Source of the DNA: Cyanobacteria bacterium REEB446
GTDB taxonomy: Bacteria > Cyanobacteriota > Vampirovibrionia > LMEP-6097
Assembly (NCBI GenBank): GCA_018970325.1
Contig: JAGWWP010000006.1
Location: forward strand, 1 to 64,000
Length of the DNA: 64,000 nt
Direction: 5' to 3'
The notes under the pieces were generated by a model, which did no database searches, was not told the DNA's origin, and was given only the letters and a program-made list of their open reading frames with translations. A program made the position numbers and the translations under genes. Within the stretch, counting starts at the first letter, position 1, and every line of letters starts with the position of its first letter. Below are positions 28,234 through 36,984 of this stretch, piece by piece.

Positions 28234-28436
28234 TGATTCAATCCTTTTACATTACAGGAGTACATATCCAATAATTTAACTGCAACAATTATACATTTAG
28301 CTCCTATACTGGTCAATAAAATATAAACCATAAAAATCAGAAGATTAAATTTTGCCACAAAACTGTCGTAATCACTGATTAAAAAGAGTAGATAAGCGCA
28401 AAGAGGTGAGCATAAACCATAGCCAATAGTTTTCAT
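28230..28436 (-). CDS. Small two-helix membrane protein (cassette 1, gene A)
   Basis: The 68-residue protein has two hydrophobic segments (GLCSPLCAYLLFLIS and LLIFMVYILLTSIGAKCIIV) joined by DYDSFVAKFN. It aligns by eye with the 80-residue protein encoded at 29635 on the other strand. The shared layout is Y-x-x-FL-x-S/T-(D/N)Y, an x-K-(F/L)N turn, the second helix with (S/G)(I)GxKC, then LLD(M/Q)Y at the end. The two are probably paralogues. It heads a three-gene overlapping cassette and is preceded, 79 bases upstream, by a 19-base motif shared with the other cassette. The start is the ATG at 28436. Confidence 0.65.
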   Translation of the reverse strand: MKTIGYGLCSPLCAYLLFLISDYDSFVAKFNLLIFMVYILLTSIGAKCIIVAVKLLDMYSCNVKGLNQ

Positions 28437-28515
28437 AACATCTGCCCTAAATTTAATTGCTTCAACTAAAAAAACTCATTTAAATAATTTTAAAGACTAT
28501 ACACTAAAATTACAG

Positions 28516-28534
28516 GGGGTCATTTTTCCCCAGA
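28516..28534 (-). promoter_or_regulatory. Shared upstream motif, cassette 1
   Basis: Read on the minus strand this is TCTGGGGAAAAATGACCCC, identical over 19 bases to the plus-strand sequence at 29579-29597. GGGG and CCCC can pair around AAAAATGA. The motif lies upstream of the membrane-protein cassette and just downstream of the coiled-coil gene. It could be an operator, a short leader frame (ATG preceded by GGGG) or a remnant of the duplication. Confidence 0.6.
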
Positions 28535-28556
28535 AATTTAAAAGCCGCTTAACCCT

Positions 28557-29513
28557 TTAGTTGTTGCCATTCTGCTCTCCACTTAACTCTTGAAAATTAA
28601 GCTCTAAATGTTTCAGCTGCGACTCCAAAGAATTATGTGTATTTTCAAAATTCGCAAGAATTTCCTCTTCAATTGCTATAAGAGTATGAAAAGTTGAGTG
28701 ATGGCTAAGAATAGCGTCACTAAGCAAAGAAGCTGCTTGGAGAAGTTCGTGATTGAATTGTGATTCAGGAACACTATTAACTAATTTTTTCTCACGGAAA
28801 TCTTTTAAAATTTCATTCTCACGTCCAAAATCACGAGGAGTCTTCTTATATTCTGACATTAATTCTGTTTCCAAAGTCGAAATAAGCTCTCGGTGAGAAT
28901 CTGACATATTTCCTAGAATCTGCAACTTTTGCGACAGTTTCAGAAAATGAAGTTGAAAACTCGTTATGTACTCAAGTCTTTCTTTTTTTGAATCGTTATG
29001 TAAATTTATAAAATCAATCTGAGTACGACAAATGCTTTCAAAGGTGCCAAAAATATCATGAATTAATTCTGTTTTTCTAACATGGCTTAATTTCGATTTA
29101 TGAGACTTATCAGTGTAAGCTTCGACGACTTCAGGATAGGAAAAAAAACCAGTAAAAGGTAAATTGGTAATGAGTTTCAGCTGAACACCTACACCCTCAA
29201 GCAGCTTTCCACTAGCTAGACTCCCCGTATTTGGACCTTCTGCATTCTCTCCACTTAAGCGAATCCTCTCAGAGTTTAAAGTCTCTATCATCTCTTTAAT
29301 TCTCTCAATATAATTCGGAAGAATTTTCTGAAAAGATTCTCTACAGTCTTTAATTTTCTGCTTTCTATCAGCTTCAGCAGACCGCCTCGAAAGCCAAAAG
29401 GTGAGCGAGCTCGCTAAAATAGCAGCACCTGAACCACTGTTGAAAAAGCCAAGGAAACCTAGGATAGGTTCACAAGCCTTATGAATCTGAATAAGGGTAT
29501 TTTCGACAGCCAT
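28557..29513 (-). CDS. Hypothetical membrane-anchored coiled-coil protein
   Basis: The 318-residue product has one membrane segment near the N-terminus (PILGFLGFFNSGSGAAILASSLTFWL) followed by RRSAEADRKQK. A long, mostly helical Glu/Lys/Leu-rich cytosolic body follows, with coiled-coil-like stretches at the end (LESQLKHLELNFQELSGE). No known domain is seen. A TTG 17 codons upstream (29564) would extend it. I prefer the ATG at 29513, which has a weak AGG 12 bases before it. It lies between two paralogous small-membrane-protein cassettes that point away from it, so the three units may act together. Its 5' side shares the motif region with cassette 2. Confidence 0.6.
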   Translation of the reverse strand: MAVENTLIQIHKACEPILGFLGFFNSGSGAAILASSLTFWLSRRSAEADRKQKIKDCRESFQKILPNYIERIKEMIETLNSERIRLSGENAEGPNTGSLASGKLLEGVGVQLKLITNLPFTGFFSYPEVVEAYTDKSHKSKLSHVRKTELIHDIFGTFESICRTQIDFINLHNDSKKERLEYITSFQLHFLKLSQKLQILGNMSDSHRELISTLETELMSEYKKTPRDFGRENEILKDFREKKLVNSVPESQFNHELLQAASLLSDAILSHHSTFHTLIAIEEEILANFENTHNSLESQLKHLELNFQELSGEQNGNN

Positions 29514-29578
29514 AAAATTGATACCTGAAAACAGCCTATCATATAAAAACCAAGCTATTTTCAATAACAGAAATATAC

Positions 29579-29597
29579 TCTGGGGAAAAATGACCCC
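29579..29597 (+). promoter_or_regulatory. Shared upstream motif, cassette 2
   Basis: TCTGGGGAAAAATGACCCC lies 37 bases before the ATG at 29635. Together with 28516-28534 it forms a 19-bp perfect inverted repeat around the coiled-coil gene, in the same orientation relative to each cassette. Confidence 0.6.
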
Positions 29598-29634
29598 TTA
29601 AAAACTCTTAATTAATTTGCAAAGATTTATCATT

Positions 29635-29877
29635 ATGCAAGAAATACCCGAGTCCTATAAATATAGAGCTGACTTATTAAAATATACGGGACTAGCCCTA
29701 CTGAGCGTTCCCGCCACAATAATTTTCTTATGTGTAACCAACTATGAATATGAACCAAGCAAACTAAACTTCATAAGATTCTCAATCGCTTTACTAATAG
29801 GCATTTCTGGAATAAAATGCTTAACAAGAGGTGTGGAAATACTTGACCAATACTATAATGACAGGAGTAAAATTTAA
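29635..29877 (+). CDS. Small two-helix membrane protein (cassette 2, gene A)
   Basis: The 80-residue protein has two hydrophobic segments (YTGLALLSVPATIIFLCV and FIRFSIALLIGISGIKCL) linked by a polar TNYEYEPSKLN turn and ends RGVEILDQYYNDRSKI. It resembles the 68-residue protein at 28230 over most of its length, mainly in the turn, the second helix and the (L)LD-x-Y end. A TTG at 29617 is also open. The ATG at 29635 is preferred. The next gene begins immediately after its stop codon (TAA then ATG), so they form a tight pair. Confidence 0.62.
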   Translation: MQEIPESYKYRADLLKYTGLALLSVPATIIFLCVTNYEYEPSKLNFIRFSIALLIGISGIKCLTRGVEILDQYYNDRSKI

Positions 29878-30066
29878 ATGAGTTTTTCAATGTTTACAGA
29901 TTATCTAAAATTTTTAATGCTCGGCATTTTTCTTATTTTCACTATCCTCAGTATTCTCCATAATTGTTTTAAATTTGAAAAATCTCAAGGAGCAATCTCC
30001 GAGGATACTTCCTTTTTTAAATATTTTATTAGGTTTTTATTTAATCCAACTTCAAAACAGCCATAA
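29878..30066 (+). CDS. Small single-pass membrane protein (cassette 2, gene C)
   Basis: A 62-residue frame starts directly after the stop of the preceding gene. It has one hydrophobic segment ([19 protein letters not shown]) and a polar tail [19 protein letters not shown]. The tail is similar in type to that of the 56-residue protein at 27917. Cassette 2 lacks an equivalent of gene B. The last 26 bases overlap the 3' end of lepA on the other strand. Function unknown. Confidence 0.55.
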   Translation: MSFSMFTDYLKFLMLGIFLIFTILSILHNCFKFEKSQGAISEDTSFFKYFIRFLFNPTSKQP

Positions 30067-31831
30067 ACGCATCCTGCGGCAGCTCTACTGAACCCACATT
30101 CTTCATACGCTTTTTACCTTTCTTCTGTTTATCTAAAAGCTTTTTCTTACGAGAAATATCACCACCGTAACACTTCGCAAGTACATCTTTACGACGGGCT
30201 TTCACTGTCTGCCTTGCGATGATTTTACCACCTATTGCAGCTTGTATCGGAATCTCGAAAAGGTGCTGAGGGATTACTTCTTTAAGTTTACTTGCAAGCT
30301 TAGAACCCACATCATAGGCTTTATCACGGTGAACTATAGCAGAGAGTGCATCTACTTTTTCACCATTAAGTAAAATATCTAACTTCGATAAATGGCTTTC
30401 ACGATAATCTGTAAGCTCATAATCCATAGTCGCATAACCCTTAGACAGTGACTTCATCTGATCAAAAAAATCTGTAACTATCTCAGCAAGAGGTATATGA
30501 TACTCTAGATTCACACGACTGGTTTCACTCATCGCATTATGGTGCTTCATATCGATAAAAACACCACGTTTATCTTGGCATAATTCCATAATGGCTCCTA
30601 CATATTCTTTCGGGAGCATAATTTTCACCTTCATAAAAGGCTCTTCGATTCTGTCTCTCTGAGTAGGTTCCGGAAGATTACTCGGATTATCCACCACCAC
30701 CATTTTACCCGTGGTTAAATAGACTTTATAAGAAACGCTAGGCGCAGTAATAATCAGGTTTAGATCATATTCACGCTCTAATCTTTCCTGAATAACCTCC
30801 ATATGCAGCATCCCAAGGAAGCCACATCTAAAACCAGAACCCAGTGCATTAGAAGTCTCTGGCTCAAAAACTATAGAAGTATCATTTAACTTCAGCCTAG
30901 ATAAAGCTTCTTTTAAATCCGTGTATTCCACTGAATCCACGGGATACATACCACAGAATACCACTGGCATAGCTGCTTTATAACCAGGAATTGGTTTATC
31001 TGCTGGATGACTTACTTGGGTAATCGTGTCACCAACTATATTCTGAATCTCTTTTATCGAGCAAGCTATATAACCAACATCCCCAGCCCTTAGTTCTTCT
31101 ACTTCTTTTTTATTAGGCGTTCTATAACCGACTTCTATAACTTGATATTCTTTACCAGCCTGCATAAATCTAACATTTTCAAGCCTCTTAACTTTACCTT
31201 CAAGAATACGACAGTAAGCCACTATGCCAAGGTAAGCATCATAATAGCTATCAAAGACTAAAGCTTTTAAAGGCTTTTCAAGCTCTGATTTAGCTGGTGG
31301 AATACGTTCTATAATTGCATCTAAAAGCTTATCTATGTTATAACCAGTCTTAGCACTGATTTCTATAGCATCAGAACAGTCAAGACCGACTATATCTTCT
31401 ACTTCTTTTTTTACTCTCTCTACTTCAGCACTAGGTAAATCCACCTTATTAATTACAGGGATAATCTCTAAATTATTTTCTAAAGCTAAATAGACATTAG
31501 CTAAAGTCTGTGCCTCCACACCTTGCGTCGCATCTACTACTAGCAAAGCCCCTTCACAAGCAGCAAGTGACCTAGAAACTTCATAAGTAAAATCCACATG
31601 CCCTGGAGTATCGATTAAATTTAAAACATAGCCCTTATACTCCATGCGAGCCATATTAAGCTTAATCGTAATACCACGTTCTCTTTCAATATCCATGCTA
31701 TCTAAAAGCTGTTCTTTCATTTCACGTTTAGTGATAGTCCCAGTAGCTTCTAGTAGCCTATCAGCTAAAGTTGACTTACCATGATCGATATGGGCAATTA
31801 TTGAAAAAACTCGGGTTTTACTGTCTGACAC
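30041..31831 (-). CDS. lepA: Elongation factor 4 (LepA) GTPase
   Basis: LepA is a ribosome-associated translational GTPase. The protein shows [19 protein letters not shown] (G1), the [14 protein letters not shown] switch, [22 protein letters not shown] (G3), NKVDLPSA (G4), the EF-G-like domains, and the LepA-specific C-terminus ([33 protein letters not shown]). The frame is open upstream to a GTG at 31882. I place the start at a GTG at 31831, giving 596 residues, the usual size. A TATAAT on this strand ends nine bases before that GTG, so longer forms would lie upstream of the promoter. It diverges from csaB at very close range. Confidence 0.95.
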   Translation of the reverse strand: MSDSKTRVFSIIAHIDHGKSTLADRLLEATGTITKREMKEQLLDSMDIERERGITIKLNMARMEYKGYVLNLIDTPGHVDFTYEVSRSLAACEGALLVVDATQGVEAQTLANVYLALENNLEIIPVINKVDLPSAEVERVKKEVEDIVGLDCSDAIEISAKTGYNIDKLLDAIIERIPPAKSELEKPLKALVFDSYYDAYLGIVAYCRILEGKVKRLENVRFMQAGKEYQVIEVGYRTPNKKEVEELRAGDVGYIACSIKEIQNIVGDTITQVSHPADKPIPGYKAAMPVVFCGMYPVDSVEYTDLKEALSRLKLNDTSIVFEPETSNALGSGFRCGFLGMLHMEVIQERLEREYDLNLIITAPSVSYKVYLTTGKMVVVDNPSNLPEPTQRDRIEEPFMKVKIMLPKEYVGAIMELCQDKRGVFIDMKHHNAMSETSRVNLEYHIPLAEIVTDFFDQMKSLSKGYATMDYELTDYRESHLSKLDILLNGEKVDALSAIVHRDKAYDVGSKLASKLKEVIPQHLFEIPIQAAIGGKIIARQTVKARRKDVLAKCYGGDISRKKKLLDKQKKGKKRMKNVGSVELPQDAFMAVLKLD

Positions 31832-31840
31832 TAGGATATG

Positions 31841-31846
31841 ATTATA
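31841..31846 (-). promoter_or_regulatory. Predicted -10 box of lepA, overlapping the csaB promoter
   Basis: TATAAT on the minus strand lies nine bases before the lepA GTG. The same bases on the plus strand give TTATAA/TATAAC, four bases before the likely csaB ATG at 31853. The starts of these two divergent genes are only 21 bases apart, so one AT-rich core must serve both. Confidence 0.5.
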
Positions 31847-31852
31847 ACAGTT

Positions 31853-32857
31853 ATGTTCATACTGCATGGTTATCTTAATCACGGGAATTACGGTGACGAA
31901 CTTTTAGCCGAGATTGTAGAGAGAAGACTTAAAAAACACTACCCTGAAACTTCCTTCGTGAAGCTTTCTAGCAAAAATTCATTTGCAGAACATTTTAAGC
32001 TTCTCAATAGCGGAGAATATTTAATCTGCCTAGGCGGCCTATTTCAAGATAAAACCAGCTTACTAACACCTGTATATTATTTCCTAACTACTTTTTTAGC
32101 TCATTTAAAAGGCATGAAAATTCTATACCTCGCTCAAGGCATAGGCCCTTTAGAGCACCCCATTGCCAAATGGTTATGTGAAAAAGCTTTTAAATTAGCT
32201 GATTTTGTGAGTGTCAGAGATAAATCCAGTGCAGAATTTTTAAAAGAAGCTGGTATTCGCCACTTCTACGGTGCAGATTTAGCATGGACTCTCTATTCCA
32301 ATAGAAACCTCGTCCAGACACCAGAAGATTATGAAATCAGCCCAGAGATAAAAACTAAAATTGATTACTATCTTGGAAGCATCGAATCTCCAGTACCTAT
32401 ACTTTGCCTAAAAAAAGAAAAAGCCGAATATAGCGATGAATATATCGAAAGATTTCTAACTAGAGTTATAGAAGAGACTCTTCCAGACCCTAATTCACCC
32501 ATCATCATTCTAGAGATGCAAGATTCTGATGCCCGCTTACATCGTAAAGCCATGGAGTTAATCCGTAAATATCGCATGGCGAATAATGTAGTTAATGAAC
32601 TCAAGGATGTATACCTTAAGGCTAGTGAGTTTTCGCCAAATGAGTTACTTTATTGTTTAAATAAATATGGTTCTTCCATTACAGCAATGAGACTTCATGC
32701 ACTAATCCTCGGTCATATCGCAGGTCTTAAATGCACAGCTATAGCCGTAGAACCTAAAATAAATGACTTTGTACAGCAGATAGATATTTATAATCTAGAA
32801 ACCTTAAAAGATCGTGCTGAAAAGCATTATGATAAGGTACTATTCTTAAGCTTTTAA
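31853..32857 (+). CDS. csaB: Polysaccharide pyruvyl transferase, CsaB-like
   Basis: The 334-residue protein begins [16 protein letters not shown], the typical start of the pyruvyl transferase family (G-x-GNxGDE). It contains [37 protein letters not shown] and [16 protein letters not shown], all of which fit CsaB. Such enzymes ketal-link pyruvate to cell-wall polysaccharide, which in several bacteria anchors S-layer proteins with SLH domains. A further ATG at 31838 is in frame, but would start upstream of the promoter core and overlap the lepA start region, so I chose 31853. No SLH-domain protein is present in the window to confirm the target. Confidence 0.85.
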   Translation: MFILHGYLNHGNYGDELLAEIVERRLKKHYPETSFVKLSSKNSFAEHFKLLNSGEYLICLGGLFQDKTSLLTPVYYFLTTFLAHLKGMKILYLAQGIGPLEHPIAKWLCEKAFKLADFVSVRDKSSAEFLKEAGIRHFYGADLAWTLYSNRNLVQTPEDYEISPEIKTKIDYYLGSIESPVPILCLKKEKAEYSDEYIERFLTRVIEETLPDPNSPIIILEMQDSDARLHRKAMELIRKYRMANNVVNELKDVYLKASEFSPNELLYCLNKYGSSITAMRLHALILGHIAGLKCTAIAVEPKINDFVQQIDIYNLETLKDRAEKHYDKVLFLSF

Positions 32858-32860
32858 CTT

Positions 32861-32894
32861 GGGCGTGTAGCAGAACTCCAATTTCTGCGTTTTT
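32861..32894 (+). repeat. Dispersed repeat, copy H
   Basis: GGGCGTGTAGCAGAACTCC followed by the core AATTTCTGCGTTTTT fills the 35-base space between the convergent csaB and flhB stops. It touches the flhB stop codon. Confidence 0.8.
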
Positions 32895-33975
32895 ACCTGA
32901 AGGTCTTTTTCTTAACCTTATAAACGAATAGAAGAACTTCTGCCACTGCTTTATAGAGCTCCGGAGGTATCTCTTGGTTAAGTCTTACTAGCCTGAATAA
33001 AGCCCTAGATAAAGGGATATTCGTAATAATCGGAATATTATAAGCTTCTGCTATTTCTATAATCTGCTGGGCGATTATCTCAGAACCCTTCGCTAAAATT
33101 ATCGGAGCCTTGCTCATCTGATCATCATATTTAACAGCTAAAGCTACGTGTTCTGGGTTTTTAACGACAAAATCTGCTTCAGGTACTTTCTGCAAGCCGC
33201 TTCCACCACCACCTTGAGAGATTTCTCGCTGCTTCTGTCTACGTTTAGATTTAATTAAAGGATCACCCTCGGTACTTTTGTATTCATCCTTCATCTCTTT
33301 AAAGCTCATTTTCTGATCTTTCATGAACTTCCATTTTTGAAATAAAAAATCAACAATAGATACAGCAAAAAGTAAAATCGTACTTTTCCAAAAGAAATCC
33401 CAGAGTACATTAGCAACAGACACAAAGCCAGCAAGCTTATTAGAAGCATCTATATTACCAAGTATCGCGGGCAAATGCTCTTGAACAGTAAGGAAAGCAA
33501 TATAACCAACAGCTATAACTTTCACAAGACCTTTCCCAAGCTCAAATAGAGACTTTACGCTAAGCATATTTTTTAATCCCTTAATCGGATCTAACTTATC
33601 AAGCTTAAACTGCATGGGTTCAGTAGTGAATAGAATTCCCCCTAGCTGAAGTACTTCAATAATCACCGCTACAATTACAAGAGCAACCATAATCGGAACA
33701 AGAATTAATAAAATAGTTTTCCAAGCATGGAAAATAATAAACTGATTACTAACTTTTTCAAAATCACCAATACTTCCCCAAAAAACTTTACAAAGATCCA
33801 TCAGAAGCTTAAACATATAAGTTCCGAAATTAAAAAGACAGACAAAACCCACTATCTGAACGGCAAGAGAAGTCAAATCCTTGCTTTTAAAAACACTACC
33901 CTTTTTACGAGCTTCATTTAGCTTATGCTGAGTAGCTTCGAATTGTTTATCATCACTATCTTCATCGCCAGACAT
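32893..33975 (-). CDS. flhB: FlhB/SctU-family export gate protein, NPEH variant
   Basis: The 360-residue protein belongs to the flagellar/type III export switch family: a polar N-terminus (ATQHKLNEARKKGSVFKSKDL), four hydrophobic segments, the conserved linker (DEYKSTEGDPLIKSKRRQKQRE) and the cytosolic autocleavage domain. Where FlhB normally has NPTH, this protein reads NPEH (residues 273-276, in VVKNPEHVALAVKYD). The rest of the domain (APIILAKGSEIIAQQI.EIAEAYNIPI, then LFRLVRLNQEIPPELYKAVAEVL) is well conserved. It is a single gene with no other flagellar genes nearby. I call it FlhB rather than an injectisome SctU because there is no secretion cluster, but this is not certain. Confidence 0.85.
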   Translation of the reverse strand: MSGDEDSDDKQFEATQHKLNEARKKGSVFKSKDLTSLAVQIVGFVCLFNFGTYMFKLLMDLCKVFWGSIGDFEKVSNQFIIFHAWKTILLILVPIMVALVIVAVIIEVLQLGGILFTTEPMQFKLDKLDPIKGLKNMLSVKSLFELGKGLVKVIAVGYIAFLTVQEHLPAILGNIDASNKLAGFVSVANVLWDFFWKSTILLFAVSIVDFLFQKWKFMKDQKMSFKEMKDEYKSTEGDPLIKSKRRQKQREISQGGGGSGLQKVPEADFVVKNPEHVALAVKYDDQMSKAPIILAKGSEIIAQQIIEIAEAYNIPIITNIPLSRALFRLVRLNQEIPPELYKAVAEVLLFVYKVKKKTFR

Positions 33976-34112
33976 AAAATTAAAAAACCTACGCTACTCA
34001 TTACCTTTATATAAGCAATGTATCAACAAAATGGCCAAGACACAAGCAGCATACAAAATATAAGCCTAGCAAAAAGAAGTTAAGAAAAAGACAAGACTAG
34101 ATTAGTCTATTT

Positions 34113-35336
34113 TTAGATAGTCGCCAAAGCCTTAATCTCAGGATCACCCGTTCTAACTTCTTTACAAACTTTATCCTCAATAGCGACAAGTCTAACTGCT
34201 TCAGCTACTCTTCTAACAACATCTGGGTTAAAGGCATCTGGAATAATATATTCTGGATTAAGCTCTTCATCACTTACACAGCTAGCAATGGCTTTCGCCG
34301 CAGCGATCTTCATATTCTCAGTAACCGTATAAGCATTAGCATCTAAAAGACCCCTAAACATTCCAGGGAAGCCCAAGACATTATTTATTTGATTAGGATA
34401 ATCAGAACGACCAGTCGCCACTATCTTACAGTATTTTCTAGCTAAAGCTGGATCAACCTCTGGAGTAGGGTTTGACATAGCAAACACTACCGAATCTTTA
34501 GCCATACTCTTCAATTCATCTTCACCAATCAGATTAGGACCAGAAAGACCAATAAATATATCTGCACCTTCAAGTACCTGACTTAAACTACCTTTCTCAT
34601 GATTCGGATTAGTAATCTCAGCATAAGCTTCTTTAGAAGCATTCATATTACCACTTCTACCTTTATAAATCGCCCCAGCCCTGTCACAGCCAATAACATT
34701 CTTAATGCCCAAATCTAAAATCATCTTAGTACAAGCAACTCCAGCAGCACCAGTACCACTAAATACCACCTTCAAATCTTCAGGTCTTTTATCTAAAAGC
34801 TTAATCGCATTTAGAAGAGCTGCCGTCGTAACTATAGCCGTTCCGTGTTGGTCATCATGGAAAACTGGGATATCAACCAGATTCTGTAATTTTTCTTCTA
34901 TCTCAAAGCATCTAGGAGCAGAAATATCTTCTAAATTAATACCTCCAAAACCTGGCGAAATCATTTTTATACATTCAACTATTTCATCAACGCTCTTGCC
35001 TTCAGCATTAATAGCGATGGGATAAGCATCAATATCAGCTAACTGTTTAAAAAGCATTGCCTTGCCTTCCATGACTGGCATAGAAGCACTAGGTCCTATA
35101 TCTCCAAGTCCCAAAACTGCCGTACCATCAGTAACTACTGCCACTGAGTTTTTTTTAATGGTTAAAAATTTATCGAGATTAGGCTTATCATGAATAGCCA
35201 TGCAAACCTTAGCAACACCTGGCGTGTAAACAATGGCAAGATCATCTTTATCGTTAACCTCTTTAACCAAAGAGATTCGAATCTTACCCCCTGCGTGTGC
35301 TTCAAAAATTTTCTTGTCTTGATCTGATAAAGTCAT
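34113..35336 (-). CDS. Malic enzyme (NAD(P)-dependent)
   Basis: This enzyme oxidatively decarboxylates malate to pyruvate, giving NAD(P)H. The 407-residue protein shows [12 protein letters not shown], the [14 protein letters not shown] segment, the metal-site text [12 protein letters not shown] and [12 protein letters not shown]. The nucleotide-binding [16 protein letters not shown] and [11 protein letters not shown] complete the set. It is the short bacterial form without the phosphotransacetylase domain of MaeB-type fusions. The preferred cofactor cannot be decided by eye. It starts at the ATG at 35336, and the GT4 gene lies 23 bases upstream on the same strand, so the two may be co-transcribed. 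Confidence 0.94.
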   Translation of the reverse strand: MTLSDQDKKIFEAHAGGKIRISLVKEVNDKDDLAIVYTPGVAKVCMAIHDKPNLDKFLTIKKNSVAVVTDGTAVLGLGDIGPSASMPVMEGKAMLFKQLADIDAYPIAINAEGKSVDEIVECIKMISPGFGGINLEDISAPRCFEIEEKLQNLVDIPVFHDDQHGTAIVTTAALLNAIKLLDKRPEDLKVVFSGTGAAGVACTKMILDLGIKNVIGCDRAGAIYKGRSGNMNASKEAYAEITNPNHEKGSLSQVLEGADIFIGLSGPNLIGEDELKSMAKDSVVFAMSNPTPEVDPALARKYCKIVATGRSDYPNQINNVLGFPGMFRGLLDANAYTVTENMKIAAAKAIASCVSDEELNPEYIIPDAFNPDVVRRVAEAVRLVAIEDKVCKEVRTGDPEIKALATI

Positions 35337-35359
35337 ATGACCATTTTAACAAAGAAATG

Positions 35360-36616
35360 CTAAGCCCTAAGAAGTTTTTTATTAGCAGCATTAATTAAAA
35401 TCTCATATTCACCCACTAACTCTGCCAGAATAGCATCCCAAGAACGCTGCTGGGCAATAGCAAAAGCCCTATCTCCAAGCTTTTTTCGCCAAGCTGAATC
35501 CTTAATTAAGGCTTCTAAATTATAAATAAAACTAAGTGGGTTTACAGTATCTAAATAATCAACTTTAGGATCTGCAAGAAAGCCTGAAACTGCCTGCTCA
35601 ATTAAATCCCGAACCCCAGGTGAATCAAAACCAAGCACTGGTAAACCTGAAGCCATAGCTTCAAGCACAACCTGCCCAAAAGTCTCAGTAACACTAGGAA
35701 AAGCAAAAATATCCGCACTTGCGTAGAGTGAAGCTAACTCTTCACCTGTTTTCAAACCAGTAAAAGCATAATTAGAAGCACCAGCTAAAGCAGCCTCTAA
35801 ATCAATACGAGAAGGGCCTTCACCAACAATTAAAATCTGAATATCTTCAGGATATTTTATTAATAAGTGCTTAAATGATTCCACCAACTTTTCCAAAGAC
35901 TTCTCTTCAGCCAGTCTTCCCGCATAAAGAATAGTCAGTTTATTAGAACTTAAACCATAGGCTTCAAGTTTTTTCTTATCAGCTTTACTTGGATTAAACA
36001 GCTTATGATCGACTCCACGACCGAAAACTCCAACATTTTCAACACCTATACCTTCCAATTGAGCTTTAGAACTCGGACTAGGAGCTAAAACTCTATCAGC
36101 TTTAGAATAAATCATTTTAGTCACCACATTTATAATATTCTCTACATAAGGTATTTGATAGCGTGGTGCGTAAGCAGCAATATCAGTATGAAATGTCGCT
36201 AGGGACGGGAGTTTCATTTTCTCTATATAATAATGCCCGACAGCACCCAATGTTACAGGCGTAACCAAGTGAATAATATCTGGCTGAAACTTATATAAAG
36301 CCTCCTCTACGACTTTATTAGAACTAGGAATTAGCGATTGTAAAGCTGCTATAGGTAGCTGCATAAATTCATTATCTAAAAATTTTGCGAAAAGCTCATC
36401 TTCAGGCTTTACTAAATTAAGTTCTTTATATAAGCCAAATGGAATACCTGGCACTCTCACAACTTGAGTGCTAGAGTAACACTCCTCGCCATCTCCGATA
36501 GTAATCAATAGAACTTCATGACGATTTTTCTCTAAGTACTTAATAATTTTCTCGACGGTACGAACAACACCGTTTACCTGTGGGAGAAAAGTTTCTGTTA
36601 ATATCGCTACTCTCAA
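35360..36616 (-). CDS. GT4 glycosyltransferase (SqdX/MgtA-like)
   Basis: The 418-residue GT-B enzyme begins MRVAILTETFLPQVNGVVRT and includes HLVTPVTLGAVGHYY, SLATFHTDIAAYAPRY, GRGVDHKLFNP, ILYAGRLAEEKSLEKLVESF and the donor-site E-x7-E motif (PSVTETFGQVVLEAMASGLPV). This pattern is shared by lipid glycosyltransferases such as SqdX (sulfoquinovosyl diacylglycerol) and mannosyl or glucosyl diacylglycerol synthases. The acceptor is therefore probably a membrane lipid. I do not see a UDP-sulfoquinovose synthase (SqdB) next to it, so sulfolipid synthesis is not established. It ends 23 bases before the malic enzyme start, and a small membrane protein gene lies two bases upstream. Confidence 0.85.
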   Translation of the reverse strand: MRVAILTETFLPQVNGVVRTVEKIIKYLEKNRHEVLLITIGDGEECYSSTQVVRVPGIPFGLYKELNLVKPEDELFAKFLDNEFMQLPIAALQSLIPSSNKVVEEALYKFQPDIIHLVTPVTLGAVGHYYIEKMKLPSLATFHTDIAAYAPRYQIPYVENIINVVTKMIYSKADRVLAPSPSSKAQLEGIGVENVGVFGRGVDHKLFNPSKADKKKLEAYGLSSNKLTILYAGRLAEEKSLEKLVESFKHLLIKYPEDIQILIVGEGPSRIDLEAALAGASNYAFTGLKTGEELASLYASADIFAFPSVTETFGQVVLEAMASGLPVLGFDSPGVRDLIEQAVSGFLADPKVDYLDTVNPLSFIYNLEALIKDSAWRKKLGDRAFAIAQQRSWDAILAELVGEYEILINAANKKLLRA

Positions 36617-36618
36617 AT

Positions 36619-36972
36619 TTACCTCTTTAAAGAATTTTTAACCTGTAGATATCTAGAGAATGCCTTAAAGAAGGTATCTGCTGCTTTAAACAATACAATT
36701 AAAACATCTATTGCCTTTAGAAACAAGGACTTACCATTCACCATCATAAAACGATCTATAAACTTAAGCCCCAAAGCACTAATCAGTGGCAATAAAAGAC
36801 TTAAAGTATTAGCATTAGGCTTCATCAGAATAGAGTCACGAAAATCAGCAAGCTTAAGCTCAATCTCCCTCAGAGCCTCTTTGATCGAACTAGTCAAGAA
36901 TGTAAGCACCAAAAGAAATAACGTTAAGACAATGAACAGCGTTATTAATAAGATTTTGGCAGCTATTAGCAT
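36619..36972 (-). CDS. Hypothetical membrane protein (117 aa)
   Basis: The protein has a strong N-terminal hydrophobic helix (AKILLITLFIVLTLFLLVLTFLT), a charged stretch (KEALREIELKLADFRDS) and a second hydrophobic half with basic ends (LSLLLPLISALGLKFIDRF ... KAIDVLIVLFKAADTFFKAF). The layout recalls small cyanobacterial-type proteins of unknown function, but I recognise no family. It lies between nusG (12 bases upstream) and the GT4 gene (two bases downstream) on the same strand, so it is probably part of the secE-nusG transcript. Confidence 0.65.
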   Translation of the reverse strand: MLIAAKILLITLFIVLTLFLLVLTFLTSSIKEALREIELKLADFRDSILMKPNANTLSLLLPLISALGLKFIDRFMMVNGKSLFLKAIDVLIVLFKAADTFFKAFSRYLQVKNSLKR

Positions 36973-36984
36973 TTAGTTTAGGTG

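Noticed and set aside
28516-29597. Insertion sequence bounded by the 19-bp inverted repeats
   Set aside because: The enclosed protein has no transposase motif and the repeats lie upstream of paralogous cassettes, so a regulatory or duplication origin is more likely.
31832-31882. Longer N-terminus for LepA from the GTG at 31882
   Set aside because: It would lie upstream of the TATAAT box and makes the protein longer than usual; the added residues do not look like LepA.
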